64,000 nt of DNA from Glaciecola sp. 33A (GCF_002836745.1 NZ_PJAR01000024.1:203174-267173); one strand, 5' to 3'; positions 55,654-64,000 are shown, counted from the stretch's first letter. The notes: generated by a model not told the origin, from the letters alone. Numbers and translations: made by a program.

Positions 55654-57006
55654 CTAGGCAAATAGTAATTTTTCTTTTTGGGTGTAAATCAAGGTGTCGT
55701 CTAATGCTTTTGTTAGCTTTTGAATGATTTCATCTATTTGTGAGTGGGTAATAATTAATGGTGGACAAAGTGCTATTGAATTACCCGCCACGGCTCTAAC
55801 AATGAGTCCATGTTCCTGACAAGCACGTTGCGCGAAAGCACCTACTTTACCATCAGCAAACCGAGTGTTCTTTAGTTTATTTGGTACGAGCTCAATCGCC
55901 ATTAATAAGCCCTTACCGCGTATTTCACCAACAAGAGCATGGTCTACGAACGTTTCAAGTTGCTTGCGCAAATAGACACCTGCTTCTGCGGCTTTCTCGA
56001 AAATGTGTTCGCGTTCGAATATTTCTAAGTTTTTAAGTGCAGCAGCACAACCAACGGGATGGCCAGAGTAGGTGTAACCATGTCCAAAAACCCCATTTGC
56101 GCTACTTTGCTCAATCATTGCATCATGCATATAGCCGGGTATGACCGCTGCACTTATTGGATAGTAAGCCGATGATAGTTGCTTGGCGAATGTCATAAGG
56201 TCAGGTTTAATACCCATAGTCGTGCAGCCAAAATCATTGCCTGTGCGTCCAAATCCGGTAATCACCTCGTCCGCCCAAATCAAAATGTCATATTTGCGCA
56301 GTATCGTTTGTACCTTCTCATAGTAACCGTCAGGGGGCACAATTACGCCACTGGCACCAGTTATCGGTTCAATAATCATGGCTGCTATTGTATCTGGGTT
56401 TTCGTGAAGAATGAGGCTTTCTAAATTGGCTACAATACGATCCACAAACTGAGTTTCAGACTCTCCTTGCAAATGACTTGAAAAATAGTGGGGTGAATCC
56501 GTGCGTAGTATGTTTAGCGCATCAATTGGAAGATCGAAATGCCGGTTATTGACTGGCAAACTTGTGAGCGCACCTGAAGCGACTGTAACGCCATGATAAG
56601 CGCGCTCTCGAGTAATTATTTTACGCTTTTGAGGCTTATGAATAGCATTAAAATAATACCGTAGGATTTTGTAATGGCTGTCGTTTGCATCACTGCCTGA
56701 GGTGCCAAAAAATACGCGGGCATCCTCTATTGGCACCATGGCAGCGAGTTTGTCGGCCAGAGCTACGCCTGGACCATGGCTTTTACCGCCAAATAAGTGA
56801 GAGAACGACAACGTATGTAACTGATTGGTAATAGCAGCAATGAGTTCTTCATTACCATAGCCAAGTGCAGTGCACCAAAGTCCAGACATCCCCTCAAGGT
56901 ATTGTTTATTATTCGAATCATAAACATAAACACCTTTGGCTCTCGCAATACACAATTTGTCTTGCTCGGCAAAGTTCGACGTAGGGTAAATCATTGCTGA
57001 CATCAT
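55654..57006 (-). CDS. Class III (omega) aminotransferase
   Basis: 450 residues. PLP-dependent fold type I: SGLWCTALGYGNEELIAAI near the N-terminus, FFGTSGSDANDSHYKILRYY (phosphate-binding), the YHGVTVASGALT aromatic site, IWADEVITGFGRTG and the PLP lysine in DLMTFAKQLSSAYYP. Enzymes of this size with the GLWC motif use amines or beta-amino acids with pyruvate. It is the last of three leftward genes with an aldehyde dehydrogenase and an FAH-family protein, suggesting removal of an amino group whose product aldehyde is then oxidised. Exact substrate unknown. Confidence 0.88.
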   Translation of the reverse strand: MMSAMIYPTSNFAEQDKLCIARAKGVYVYDSNNKQYLEGMSGLWCTALGYGNEELIAAITNQLHTLSFSHLFGGKSHGPGVALADKLAAMVPIEDARVFFGTSGSDANDSHYKILRYYFNAIHKPQKRKIITRERAYHGVTVASGALTSLPVNNRHFDLPIDALNILRTDSPHYFSSHLQGESETQFVDRIVANLESLILHENPDTIAAMIIEPITGASGVIVPPDGYYEKVQTILRKYDILIWADEVITGFGRTGNDFGCTTMGIKPDLMTFAKQLSSAYYPISAAVIPGYMHDAMIEQSSANGVFGHGYTYSGHPVGCAAALKNLEIFEREHIFEKAAEAGVYLRKQLETFVDHALVGEIRGKGLLMAIELVPNKLKNTRFADGKVGAFAQRACQEHGLIVRAVAGNSIALCPPLIITHSQIDEIIQKLTKALDDTLIYTQKEKLLFA

Positions 57007-57067
57007 GATCTCTTGAAAGTTAGTTGTAGCATGTATTATAGCAACACTGCTTCGCTAGGCACAATTC

Positions 57068-58495
57068 CTAGTTTTTAGCACCACCATAGATTGATTTACA
57101 CTCAAGATACTCTTCTAAACCAAACGCTCCCCATTCTCGTCCATTGCCCGACATCTTAAAACCGCCAAATGGTGCGCTGGCGTCTAATCCTGCGCCATTT
57201 AAATGAACCATTCCGGTTCTTAATTGGTCGGCAATACTAACTGCGCTGTCGTGATCATCGCACCAAACAAAACCGGAAAGTCCATATTCTGAGGCGTTTG
57301 CAATCTCTATAGCCTCGGACAATTCTTGGTATTTCATTATGCATAAAACAGGTCCAAAAATTTCTTCTCTCGCTATTGTCATGTCAGGTGTGACATCACC
57401 AAATAGGGTAGGCTTAATAAAGAAACCTTTTTCCAAATGACTGGGCATGTCGGCGCCGCCGGTTAATAGTGTGGCACCAGAATCAATCCCTGATTGAATG
57501 AAACCGAGTACCTTTTTGTATTGGGCTGCATTAGACACGGGCCCTAAATTGGGCGAATGTTGGGGCATGTCCACACTTAGACCTTGCATACATTGGATAA
57601 TTTCTTTGCATACTTCATCGTATTGGTCAGATGCAACAAGCACTCTGGTTAATGCATTACATGATTGCCCGCTGTTTAGCATCGACGAATCGACAATTTG
57701 TTGCGCCACTTTAGATGCATCTACTTTGCCATACACGATACCTGCAGACTTGCCACCAAGTTCTAATGCGACTCTTTTAATGCTAGGCGCGGCAGATTGC
57801 GAAATAGCTATTCCCGCTCTAGTTGAGCCGGTAAACGAAACCATATCGATATCTTTATGGCTAGTTAGGCTGTTTCCTATGCTGGCTCCGGTGCCGTGAA
57901 TGAGGTTGAACACCCCTTTAGGCACCCCGGCTTCATGCAAAATTTCAGCTAATATTATTGCATCCAAAGGAGCAATTTCTGAAGGTTTAAGAACCATGGT
58001 ACACCCGGCTGCGAGTGCAGGCGCTACCTTGGTTGCAATCTGGTTCAATGGCCAGTTCCATGGTGTTATTAATGCGCAGGTCCCAATGGGCTCCTTGCGC
58101 ACAAAAGTGCCATTGTTGGTGGTGTTAGAAAACCTAAATGTTTTTAATACCGCTATCATTTCTGCAAAATGTTGAGAGCCAGATGGTGCTTGTGCATTAC
58201 GGGCCAGATTGATAGGTGCCCCCATTTCAAGGGAGATAGCATCGGCAATTTCATCACTTCTTTTGATCAGCAAAGCATTAATATCTTCTAACAGTTCAAC
58301 ACGTTCGTTAAGCGCTATTAATGAATAATGTGTAAACGCGTTTTTTGCCGCAGACACGGCAAGATCGACGTCACTTGATGTTGCATTTGCTAGTTGGTAA
58401 ATAACGTTTTGCGTGGCTGGATTAACAACCTCAATGGTACCTGCGCTGACAGGGTCAACCCAAGCGCCATTAATATAAAATTGTTGAGTATTCAT
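57068..58495 (-). CDS. Aldehyde dehydrogenase
   Basis: 475 residues, NAD(P)-dependent ALDH superfamily. Visible motifs: ALITPWNWPLNQIATKVAPALAAGCTMVLKPSE, VSFTGSTRAGIAIS, catalytic Glu in VALELGGKSAGIVY, catalytic Cys in LNSGQSCNALTRVLV, and EEIFGPVLCIMKY. It oxidises an aldehyde to the acid. It begins one base after the FAH-family gene stop (on the minus strand) and is followed by the aminotransferase, so the three form an operon. Confidence 0.92.
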   Translation of the reverse strand: MNTQQFYINGAWVDPVSAGTIEVVNPATQNVIYQLANATSSDVDLAVSAAKNAFTHYSLIALNERVELLEDINALLIKRSDEIADAISLEMGAPINLARNAQAPSGSQHFAEMIAVLKTFRFSNTTNNGTFVRKEPIGTCALITPWNWPLNQIATKVAPALAAGCTMVLKPSEIAPLDAIILAEILHEAGVPKGVFNLIHGTGASIGNSLTSHKDIDMVSFTGSTRAGIAISQSAAPSIKRVALELGGKSAGIVYGKVDASKVAQQIVDSSMLNSGQSCNALTRVLVASDQYDEVCKEIIQCMQGLSVDMPQHSPNLGPVSNAAQYKKVLGFIQSGIDSGATLLTGGADMPSHLEKGFFIKPTLFGDVTPDMTIAREEIFGPVLCIMKYQELSEAIEIANASEYGLSGFVWCDDHDSAVSIADQLRTGMVHLNGAGLDASAPFGGFKMSGNGREWGAFGLEEYLECKSIYGGAKN

Positions 58496-58496
58496 G

Positions 58497-59381
58497 CTAC
58501 TTCTCTACCTTTGATTTGTAGTGTTTAGCTCCCTCACCGGTAGCTGCTCTGCGGCCTCTATGCTCCCAGTCTCCTCCCATTGCCGTGGAAATCACTTCTT
58601 CAGTCTCTGTCGGCTGTGCGCCACATTTGTCGCTCACCGGTGTAGGACCGGTGACGATCCTGTTGGTTAATTTGCCTAATCCTTCCACTTCTACTTCGCA
58701 GATGTCTCCAGGATAAACCGGACGGCTATTGGCGGGCGTACCAGAAAGCAATACGTCACCAGGTAATAAGGTAATCGTTCTAGCAATGTCCGCAACGAGG
58801 TAGTGCATATCCCACTCCATGTTGTCCGTGTTATCCTCTTGAACAACTTTACCGTTAACATAAGTGCGGATCATTTTATTTTTGAAGTCCCAACCTGTTA
58901 CCAGTCCTGGTCCAATAGGACAGAGCGTGTCAGAGCCCTTGACACGTAACATTGAGCCTGCATCGGTGTCTCTAAAGTCGTGCAAGCCATAGTCATTTGC
59001 CACCGTGTATCCGGCAATATATTCACCTGCTTCTTCTGGCGTGATATTTTTACAATGCTTACCAATGACTATCGCAATTTCACCTTCATAATTGAGATAC
59101 TTGCAGCGTTCTGGGCGCACGACATCTGCTTTATGAGTATTCATTGCAGAAAGTGGCTTATGAAAGTAGGTAGGCGCTGGCGGAAGCTTAGTGATAAATT
59201 CATCTACGCGACTGTGATAGTTTAAATGAACAGCGATGATTTTGGTTGGCTCAACCGGCGGCAAATGTATAGCGTCTTCAATTGCCACTGAACGACCATC
59301 TTTAGCGACCAATCTATCACCTACTTTTTCAGTCAATATTGGATAGCCGTCTAATAATATTTTGCGAAATTCTTGTGTCAT
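58497..59381 (-). CDS. Fumarylacetoacetate hydrolase-family protein
   Basis: 294 residues. FAH-fold with the metal-binding acidic motif EGEIAIVIGKHCKNI and the later glutamate/aspartate residues in VANDYGLHDFRDTDAG, plus the substrate loop KGSDTLCPIGPG and LLSGTPANSRP. Relatives hydrolyse C-C bonds of acylpyruvates, decarboxylate oxaloacetate, or isomerise dioic acids. First gene of the leftward operon with aldehyde dehydrogenase and aminotransferase, so it works in the same unknown catabolic route. Confidence 0.87.
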   Translation of the reverse strand: MTQEFRKILLDGYPILTEKVGDRLVAKDGRSVAIEDAIHLPPVEPTKIIAVHLNYHSRVDEFITKLPPAPTYFHKPLSAMNTHKADVVRPERCKYLNYEGEIAIVIGKHCKNITPEEAGEYIAGYTVANDYGLHDFRDTDAGSMLRVKGSDTLCPIGPGLVTGWDFKNKMIRTYVNGKVVQEDNTDNMEWDMHYLVADIARTITLLPGDVLLSGTPANSRPVYPGDICEVEVEGLGKLTNRIVTGPTPVSDKCGAQPTETEEVISTAMGGDWEHRGRRAATGEGAKHYKSKVEK

Positions 59382-59536
59382 TGCTCATTACTCTTATCTG
59401 AAAGATCTAAAGCCATCATATGCTGTTAACAGAAAATTCACTTAGCAATAGCGGTCAAAGTGCGTTTTGCTACTAGAAACTGGGTTAAATAAAAGGGACA
59501 TTAGTGTGGTCTTAACTAATTTAACAGGAAATAACA

Positions 59537-60337
59537 ATGGCTAACTTTTACTACCCGAGGACGGCATCAGGCAAAGCGGCCATTTTGCCACCCGTACCTT
59601 GGCATTACTCGGGTGAATTAATTACACTTGAATACAGGACCGATGTTGAAGCGGTCAGAGCATTGCTGCCTGAAGGCATAGAATTGGCTGACGAGGATCC
59701 AGGCGCGGTCGCCATGATCTGGGCTGACTGGCAGAGCTGTTCAGACGATTTCAATGAAATACTCGACCCGGCAAGAGGACAGTACAAAGAAGCGTTCATG
59801 GTCGTAAGATGCAAATACCAAGGTAAAACTTATTCTAGGTGTGTATTCATTTGGGTGGACAAAGAATTTGCAGTTATCCGTGGTCAACACCAAGGATACC
59901 CTAAGAAGTTAGGTTCGATACAAATGAGTCGCCCCGTAAATGTGGGTAAAGCTGGACCGAGATTAGAGGTAGGCGGCACTTTTGGTGCAACGTTAGCTGC
60001 ATTTGACCGACGTTTAGCAGAGGCTAAATTCACCATTACCGGCAAGGCCGAAGCTCCTGGTTTCGTCAATGCTCACCCAATGTTGCATCACCGTTGGTAT
60101 CCAGCAATTGAAACTAATGGAACCGACAGTATTGAAGAAATCGTAACCATGGGTGGATTTGATGTTGATTTTGGTCGTTGCTTTAAAGGCGAATTTGATA
60201 TGCAGTACTTTGACTCGCCGGTGGAAGAGTTAATGGACCTGCAACCCAAAGAAATCATCGCAGGTTACTGGCATGAAGTTGGCGTATCTTGGAAACAAGG
60301 TACAACCTTGGCACGTAAAACGCTGCCTGATTTTTGA
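59537..60337 (+). CDS. Acetoacetate decarboxylase-family protein
   Basis: 266 residues. The Schiff-base lysine motif is present as GQHQGYPKKLGSIQM (around residue 120), and the fold markers TLEYRTDVEAVRALLPEG and VRCKYQGKTYSRCVFIWVDKEFAVIRG match the family. Some members decarboxylate beta-keto acids, others act as hydratase-aldolases or dehydratases. It is divergent from the FAH-ALDH-aminotransferase operon and likely joins that pathway. A GGAAATAAC ribosome-binding site precedes the ATG. Confidence 0.86.
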   Translation: MANFYYPRTASGKAAILPPVPWHYSGELITLEYRTDVEAVRALLPEGIELADEDPGAVAMIWADWQSCSDDFNEILDPARGQYKEAFMVVRCKYQGKTYSRCVFIWVDKEFAVIRGQHQGYPKKLGSIQMSRPVNVGKAGPRLEVGGTFGATLAAFDRRLAEAKFTITGKAEAPGFVNAHPMLHHRWYPAIETNGTDSIEEIVTMGGFDVDFGRCFKGEFDMQYFDSPVEELMDLQPKEIIAGYWHEVGVSWKQGTTLARKTLPDF

Positions 60338-60360
60338 TTCTTATTTAAGGTTAGATTACG

Positions 60361-60387
60361 AATAGGTGGGCGTAGTACTCACCTATT
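60361..60387 (+). terminator. Likely terminator after the decarboxylase-family gene
   Basis: AATAGGTG (60361-60368) pairs with CACCTATT (60380-60387), 11-base loop, followed by AATATTGTTT. Moderate T content only. Confidence 0.5.
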
Positions 60388-60744
60388 AATATTGTTTACT
60401 AAAAGTACAAACGTAGGTTGGATTCAAAGCCTGCAGTCACTGCATTATCATTCTTTTTAGGATCTGCCATTGTGCTTCATCTGCCTTTTTTTTATTTTTG
60501 GTGCTTTTGCTATGGGTGTTGCTTCAAAGTCTCAGTAACATACATATTACGAAATAAAATAACAGGCTCTAGCTCATATTTCACCTGAGTTTGATGATAA
60601 TGTAGATGCCGTTGTTACAATGAAGTCTTCATTATAAGCTGTTATATGCCAAGCGTAAATTATATGCCTGTCGGCTATTTGTCCTCTGTTTGTCATTACC
60701 GACAGGATGCCAATGGTATATAGTGCATCATCATTCAACAATAA
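60388..60744. other. Intergenic region with an outer-membrane-protein-like scrap and a hairpin
   Basis: On the minus strand, 60398-60470 reads MADPKKNDNAVTAGFESNLRLYF and stop, which looks like the last residues of an outer membrane protein but is too short to identify. A hairpin CCTGTCGG (60667-60674) / CCGACAGG (60699-60706) lies before the XRE gene. TGTTATATG at about 60642 may be a cassette boundary, which is unproven. Confidence 0.35.
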
Positions 60745-61263
60745 ATGGAATTACCTGTGAAATCATTAAGACTCGAAAAACGCTGGTCTCAAGAACAATT
60801 GGCACAACTAAGCGATTTAAATGTGCGCACAATTCAAAGAGTAGAAAAAGGAGAAAGCGTTGGAGCTGAAACCTTGAAATCTTTGGCTTCGGTTTTTGAA
60901 ATATCAACTGATGAGCTTATAAATACTATAGATAATGAAAAAAACCTCCAAACGGAAGAGGGCACGAATACGATTAAAGATAATTCTCAGCAAAACAAAG
61001 CAAAAGAGAAGGTCAAATCTATAAAATATTTTTATGCATTCTCTGCATTTTTAATTGCTGTTTTTCTCCTCTTCATGTTGCCTAACTACAATGATGGAGA
61101 AAATTTAGGTCCATTGATTGTAGTATTTCTATCTTTTAGTACGCTTATTGCAGGCCTCGCTTTCCATGTATTTCAACCATTTGGTGAAAAATGGGAAAAA
61201 GAAAAATTATCCCAGATTTTAAATCAACAGAGTGGTGAAAGCAGTTCTAGTTCTGAGCGCTAA
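60745..61263 (+). CDS. XRE-family regulator with two membrane helices, cassette-like
   Basis: 172 residues. N-terminal XRE helix-turn-helix (SLRLEKRWSQEQLAQLSDLNVRTIQRVEKGESVGAETLKSLASVFE, about 7-53), a charged linker rich in Asn, Glu and Lys, then two hydrophobic helices (YFYAFSAFLIAVFLLFMLP and LIVVFLSFSTLIAGLAFHVF). Such membrane-tethered XRE proteins are common in integron gene cassettes. Only a few bases after its stop begins an attC-like structure, and the gene is AT-rich compared with neighbours. Target unknown. TTG or GTG starts near ATG 60745 are possible. Confidence 0.78.
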   Translation: MELPVKSLRLEKRWSQEQLAQLSDLNVRTIQRVEKGESVGAETLKSLASVFEISTDELINTIDNEKNLQTEEGTNTIKDNSQQNKAKEKVKSIKYFYAFSAFLIAVFLLFMLPNYNDGENLGPLIVVFLSFSTLIAGLAFHVFQPFGEKWEKEKLSQILNQQSGESSSSSER

Positions 61264-61271
61264 ATAGGTAA

Positions 61272-61386
61272 TAGGCGTATAACAAGAGCTTCAAACGCAC
61301 AAATAACAGTTGGCTGTTGTTCGTGCCTCACACATTTTAGCCAGCTATTATTTGCCTCTTTTAAATAAGGAGCTTGCGAAGTTAGA
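61272..61386 (+). mobile_element. Decayed integron attC-like recombination site
   Basis: Begins GGCGTATAACAAGAGCTTCAA, as in Vibrio/Pseudoalteromonas cassette sites, followed by CAAATAACAGTTGGCTG and, across a loop containing TTCGTGCCTCACACATTTT, the partner AGCCAGCTATTATTTGCC. The arms pair at 14 of 15 positions counting one wobble. The right end (TTAAATAAGGAGC ... GTTAGAG) is not a clean GTTRRRY box, so the site is probably inactive. Confidence 0.55.
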
Positions 61387-61504
61387 GTCTTGGGGTTATG
61401 AAATAAAGTCAGTCATTCCAGTGACTAGTTTTTTGGGGTATGTAAACTTCTACACTATTCTTGTGTATCGCGATGATAGTTATAGTGCGCAGCAAAAATC
61501 TTGA
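61310..61504 (+). pseudogene. Fragment of a small DUF4177-like protein fused to the attC-like site
   Basis: The last 45 codons read LLNKELAKLESWGYEIKSVIPVTSFLGYVNFYTILVYRDD, resembling the end of short DUF4177-type cassette proteins (LNxLGxxGWExxSV...). The first 17 codons are simply a translation of the attC-like hairpin, and the only start is a TTG without a ribosome-binding site. A 5'-truncated second cassette is the best reading. Confidence 0.4.
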
Positions 61505-61696
61505 TTTACTTAGTTTTTGCTCGATTTTTCGAGAGCACAAATTAAAGGTGTTTAATTCGCTATTTGGTCTTCGCTGGTCAACATCAGTTGTTGTTTCAAC
61601 GTCAAACGAGTAATGTTTGAGCCAAATGGTTAACGCAAGGAAACATGGAATGTTTAGTCAAAATCGAGTTAAATCAACCAAATCTAACAAACGACT

Positions 61697-62189
61697 ATGG
61701 CGTCAATAAGTAAATTCACGCCATCTTCGACTCCCATTTTTTGTCATCTCTGAGCATCGAGTTTAGGATGATGATCATCTTTCTAACACAGGCGATGATA
61801 GCGACTTTCCCACGCCTTTGTAGCGTCCACCTTCTCTGTTGATAGTTAGGACATTGTTCAACGAGTTTAGTTACTTTATCATCGACCTTATTCAGCTCAT
61901 TCTTCAGCACGTTAAGCACGGGTTAATGGAAGAAGCTAGAGCTTTAGGCATGATCTGAAGGCGGTTTTTCTCGATAGTTTGTATGGACATGAGTTGATTT
62001 CAACGGGCAACCAGATCAGCCATTAGTTGCATGGTGGCTTGTGTGGTTTGATTTTTTTAATGGCTTCTTTGATACCACCGTCATCGTTGGTAACGAAAAA
62101 AAGATATCCAAAGGGCGAATAAAGATGCCGAGAAATTGCTTGCCGGTATCGACCCCGACGTTAATGTTTTGGGTGTTGTCTGACTTCAT
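61697..62189 (-). pseudogene. Remnant of an IS110-family transposase
   Basis: N-terminus MKSDNTQNINVGVDTGKQFL from ATG 62187-62189 and downstream IRPLDIFFS are the RuvC-like DEDD start of IS110 transposases. The frame then breaks. A second piece (about 61925-61716) reads LNVLKNELNKVDDKVTKLVEQCPNYQ and jumps directly to GKVAIIACVRKMIIILNSMLRDD, the extreme C-terminus; the helix-hairpin-helix and Tnp_20 core are deleted. Several stops confirm decay. IS110-type elements often target hairpin sites such as attC, and one lies 310 bp away. Confidence 0.85.
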
Positions 62190-62417
62190 AATAAGCCAAC
62201 TTCGGTATGCGTAATGCGAGCCGGTGACCGGCATGTCTTGAGGCTCAGTAGACTATTCGAGTGTTATGCATTGTTCTCGTTAAATATCATTTACCGTTGA
62301 GGCAATATGTCAAAGGACGAGTGTTATTGGAATATGTAGTTTGGCTTCTATTTATTACTCTCTATATTCCGTTTTCATTTTTCTTCCCAGCTTGGCTAAC
62401 GGAATACGTTGCTTTGT

Positions 62418-62561
62418 GGCAGTGAACGTCAAACATCTTTATTTAAACAATTAGCACAAAGAATTCGAGATGTGCGTTCCCATCCTGATGGTTCAATTTA
62501 TATATTAACCGATAGTGAAAATGGCAAAGTCCTGCGTATTATTCCAAGTGAAAATATGTAA
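62418..62561 (+). pseudogene. C-terminal fragment of a PQQ-dependent aldose/sorbosone dehydrogenase
   Basis: Reads SERQTSLFKQLAQRIRDVRSHPDGSIYILTDSENGKVLRIIPSENM and a stop at 62559-62561. RIRDVRxxPDGxxYxLTD...GxxLRxxP is the last blade of soluble aldose sugar dehydrogenases (YliI-like). The rest of the gene is absent; an out-of-frame hydrophobic stretch precedes it. A recombination scar. Confidence 0.7.
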
Positions 62562-62771
62562 CTTAATTGTTGGCCTTGAAAAATAGAATCTTGCTAAAGA
62601 AATAAAGAGACTTATCAATTAAATAAATACTGAGTATAAGTAAACTTAGTGCTTGGCTAATTTCACTTTTGGGTAATAACCTTTATAATTCACGTATTAG
62701 ATGCTATTTTCCAGTACTTATTGCTGTTGTTGGAGTCAATTTGGGAACACAAGTTGTGACCCAATTTTTGA

Positions 62772-62894
62772 CACATACCTCTTGCTAACCACGTTACAGG
62801 TCGTGCCGCAAAGAATATCCCGCCTAAGTTGTTGGATGCTGAGCAAGTTGCCAGTTTAGTTGAGGTAATGAAAACATCACTCGCTGGGGAATAA
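62772..62894 (+). pseudogene. N-terminal fragment of a canonical aconitase B
   Basis: Reads ANHVTGRAAKNIPPKLLDAEQVASLVEVMKTSLAGE and a stop at 62892-62894. This corresponds to residues about 6-43 of AcnB (YRKHVxERAAxGIxPKPLxAxQxxxLVELLKNPPAGEE). The first residues are replaced by a stop codon and the remainder is missing. It lies 145 bp upstream of a divergent-sequence AcnB paralogue, which is intact as far as it can be seen. Confidence 0.68.
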
Positions 62895-63039
62895 ACCATT
62901 TATTTATAGAAATCCTAATATGCAGAGCGTTTTTTTACCAAAAGATGCTTGATGAACAGAAAATTAGGTAAACTATCGACAAAATTTCATCCTGCTAATT
63001 ATTATATTATTAGCATGCTATCGACCTTGGGAGTTGTAT

Positions 63040-64000
63040 ATGAGTTTGTATTTAGAATACGTAAAAGAAATTGAAAGCCGTAAAAAAGATCTAGGATTGG
63101 CGCCTAAGCCAATTGATGGTTCTGAATTATTAGCGGAAATTATCGAGCAAATTAAAGACTCGGCCCACGAGCACAGAGAAGACTCGCTTCACTTCTTCAT
63201 TTATAACACCTTGCCTGGAACAACTAGCGCAGCAGGTGTAAAAACTAAATTCTTAAAAGAAATCATCCTAGGCGCATTGGTCGTTAAAGAAATTACAGCA
63301 ACCTTTGCTTTTGAGTTGTTGTCTCATATGAAAGGTGGCCCCTCTGTAGAAGTACTTTTAGATTTAGCATTATCTGATGACGCACTAGTAGCAAAACCAG
63401 CAGCAGAAATATTAAAGAATCAAGTGTATTTATATGAAGCAGATATGAGCCGTCTTGACGATGGGTTCAAAGCGGGTAATGCCATTGCTAAAGATATTCT
63501 CGAAAGTTATGCCAGAGCTGATTTTTTTACCACACTTCCCGAAATAGATGAAGAAATCGATGTTGTCACCTACATCGCTGGTGAGGGTGATATTTCTACG
63601 GATTTATTATCGCCCGGTAATCAAGCTCACTCTCGTTCAGACAGGGAATTGCACGGCAAGTGTCTTATTTCGCCGGTTGCTCAAGTTGAAATCCAAGCAC
63701 TTCAAAAACAACATCCAGGCAAAAGAGTGATGTTAATCGCTGAAAAAGGCACTATGGGTGTCGGTTCTTCTAGAATGTCTGGTATTAACAACGTGGCTTT
63801 ATGGGCTGGTAAGCAAGCAAGTCCATATATTCCATTTGTGAATTTTGCCCCTGTTGTTGCAGGTACTAATGGCATTTCGCCTATCTTTTTAACCACTGTT
63901 GGTGTGACTGGTGGTATTGGTTTAGATCTTAAAAATTGGGTTAAAAAACGCGATGTTGACGGTAAACCCGTGCTTAACGAAAGTGGTGACCCAATTCTTG
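63040..64000 (+). CDS. Aconitase B-type paralogue, 3' end outside window
   Basis: 320 residues visible from ATG 63040 (GGGAG upstream). Matches the N-terminal HEAT-like and swivel domains of bifunctional aconitate hydratase 2/2-methylisocitrate dehydratase: helical repeats at 1-165, then GDISTDLLSPGNQAHSRSDRELHGK, KGTMGVGSSRMSGINNVALWAGK and NGISPIFLTTVGVTGGIGLDL. The swivel substrate motif SSR is intact. The iron-sulfur cysteines lie beyond the edge and cannot be checked. It differs clearly from the AcnB remnant upstream, so it is a second-type AcnB; its substrate could be citrate or methylisocitrate. Confidence 0.85.
   Translation, partial: MSLYLEYVKEIESRKKDLGLAPKPIDGSELLAEIIEQIKDSAHEHREDSLHFFIYNTLPGTTSAAGVKTKFLKEIILGALVVKEITATFAFELLSHMKGGPSVEVLLDLALSDDALVAKPAAEILKNQVYLYEADMSRLDDGFKAGNAIAKDILESYARADFFTTLPEIDEEIDVVTYIAGEGDISTDLLSPGNQAHSRSDRELHGKCLISPVAQVEIQALQKQHPGKRVMLIAEKGTMGVGSSRMSGINNVALWAGKQASPYIPFVNFAPVVAGTNGISPIFLTTVGVTGGIGLDLKNWVKKRDVDGKPVLNESGDPIL

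Noticed and set aside
62316-62430. Hydrophobic frame (YVVWLLFITLYIPFSFFFPAW) before the sugar dehydrogenase stump
   Set aside because: No start, no recognisable family, in a region of gene debris; could be random AT-rich translation.

Overview
The window reads as a chromosomal segment of a marine gammaproteobacterium, most likely of the Alteromonadales (Glaciecola/Paraglaciecola-like). This is inferred from base composition (about 40% GC by eye), four families of TonB-linked or porin outer membrane proteins, the particular IS110-type remnant, an AcnB paralogue, and the yqjF-yqjG pair. No rRNA, tRNA, CRISPR array or intact mobile element was seen.

Layout. 1-6150: yqjG and yqjF (DoxX) homologues, a periplasmic-propeller diguanylate cyclase, a 58-residue membrane protein and a SnoaL-like protein. 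6339-8378: a MetE-C-domain protein and a HAD protein that has lost its catalytic aspartates. 8480-23461: an apparently undescribed catabolic regulon. It has five one- or two-domain SnoaL/NTF2-fold proteins (three of them clear paralogues), a sodium:solute symporter, a TonB receptor, an HpcH/HpaI aldolase, a LacI regulator, a HisD/HpsN-like dehydrogenase, an SDR and a double cupin. A palindrome, TGACTTCGAAGTCA, recurs in all three promoter regions of this block and in no other promoter I could find, so I propose it as the operator of the embedded LacI protein. 24182-30068: a phytate module (two-domain beta-propeller phytase, purple acid phosphatase, TonB receptor) behind a good Pho box. 30342-36996: a degenerate-GGDEF protein coupled to an AraC regulator, a FecA-like receptor behind a Fur box, a MATE exporter and an AraC pseudogene.

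37037-52489 is a glycerol island: glpD, glpR, glpK, a second GlpS-like ATPase with an altered Walker A, an AcoR-type sigma54 activator, and a glpSTPQUV-type glycerol ABC transporter, followed by a porin. GlpR-like half-sites lie around glpR. The ABC operon has a sigma54 promoter (TTGGCAC ... GCTA, GG-N10-GC) and an upstream cluster of six TGTTCA/TGAACA hexamers. Uptake therefore appears to be controlled separately from the metabolic genes. GlpS and GlpT carry complementary defects in their ATPase motifs, as in asymmetric ABC heterodimers.

52613-55441: copA and a cupredoxin behind a textbook 19-bp-spacer CueR promoter. 55654-60337: a catabolic set (class III aminotransferase, aldehyde dehydrogenase, FAH-family protein, acetoacetate-decarboxylase-family protein). 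60745-63000 is a gene graveyard: an XRE gene that looks like an integron cassette with an attC-like hairpin, a decayed IS110 transposase, the C-terminal fragment of a PQQ sugar dehydrogenase and the N-terminal fragment of an AcnB. An AcnB paralogue runs off the right edge.
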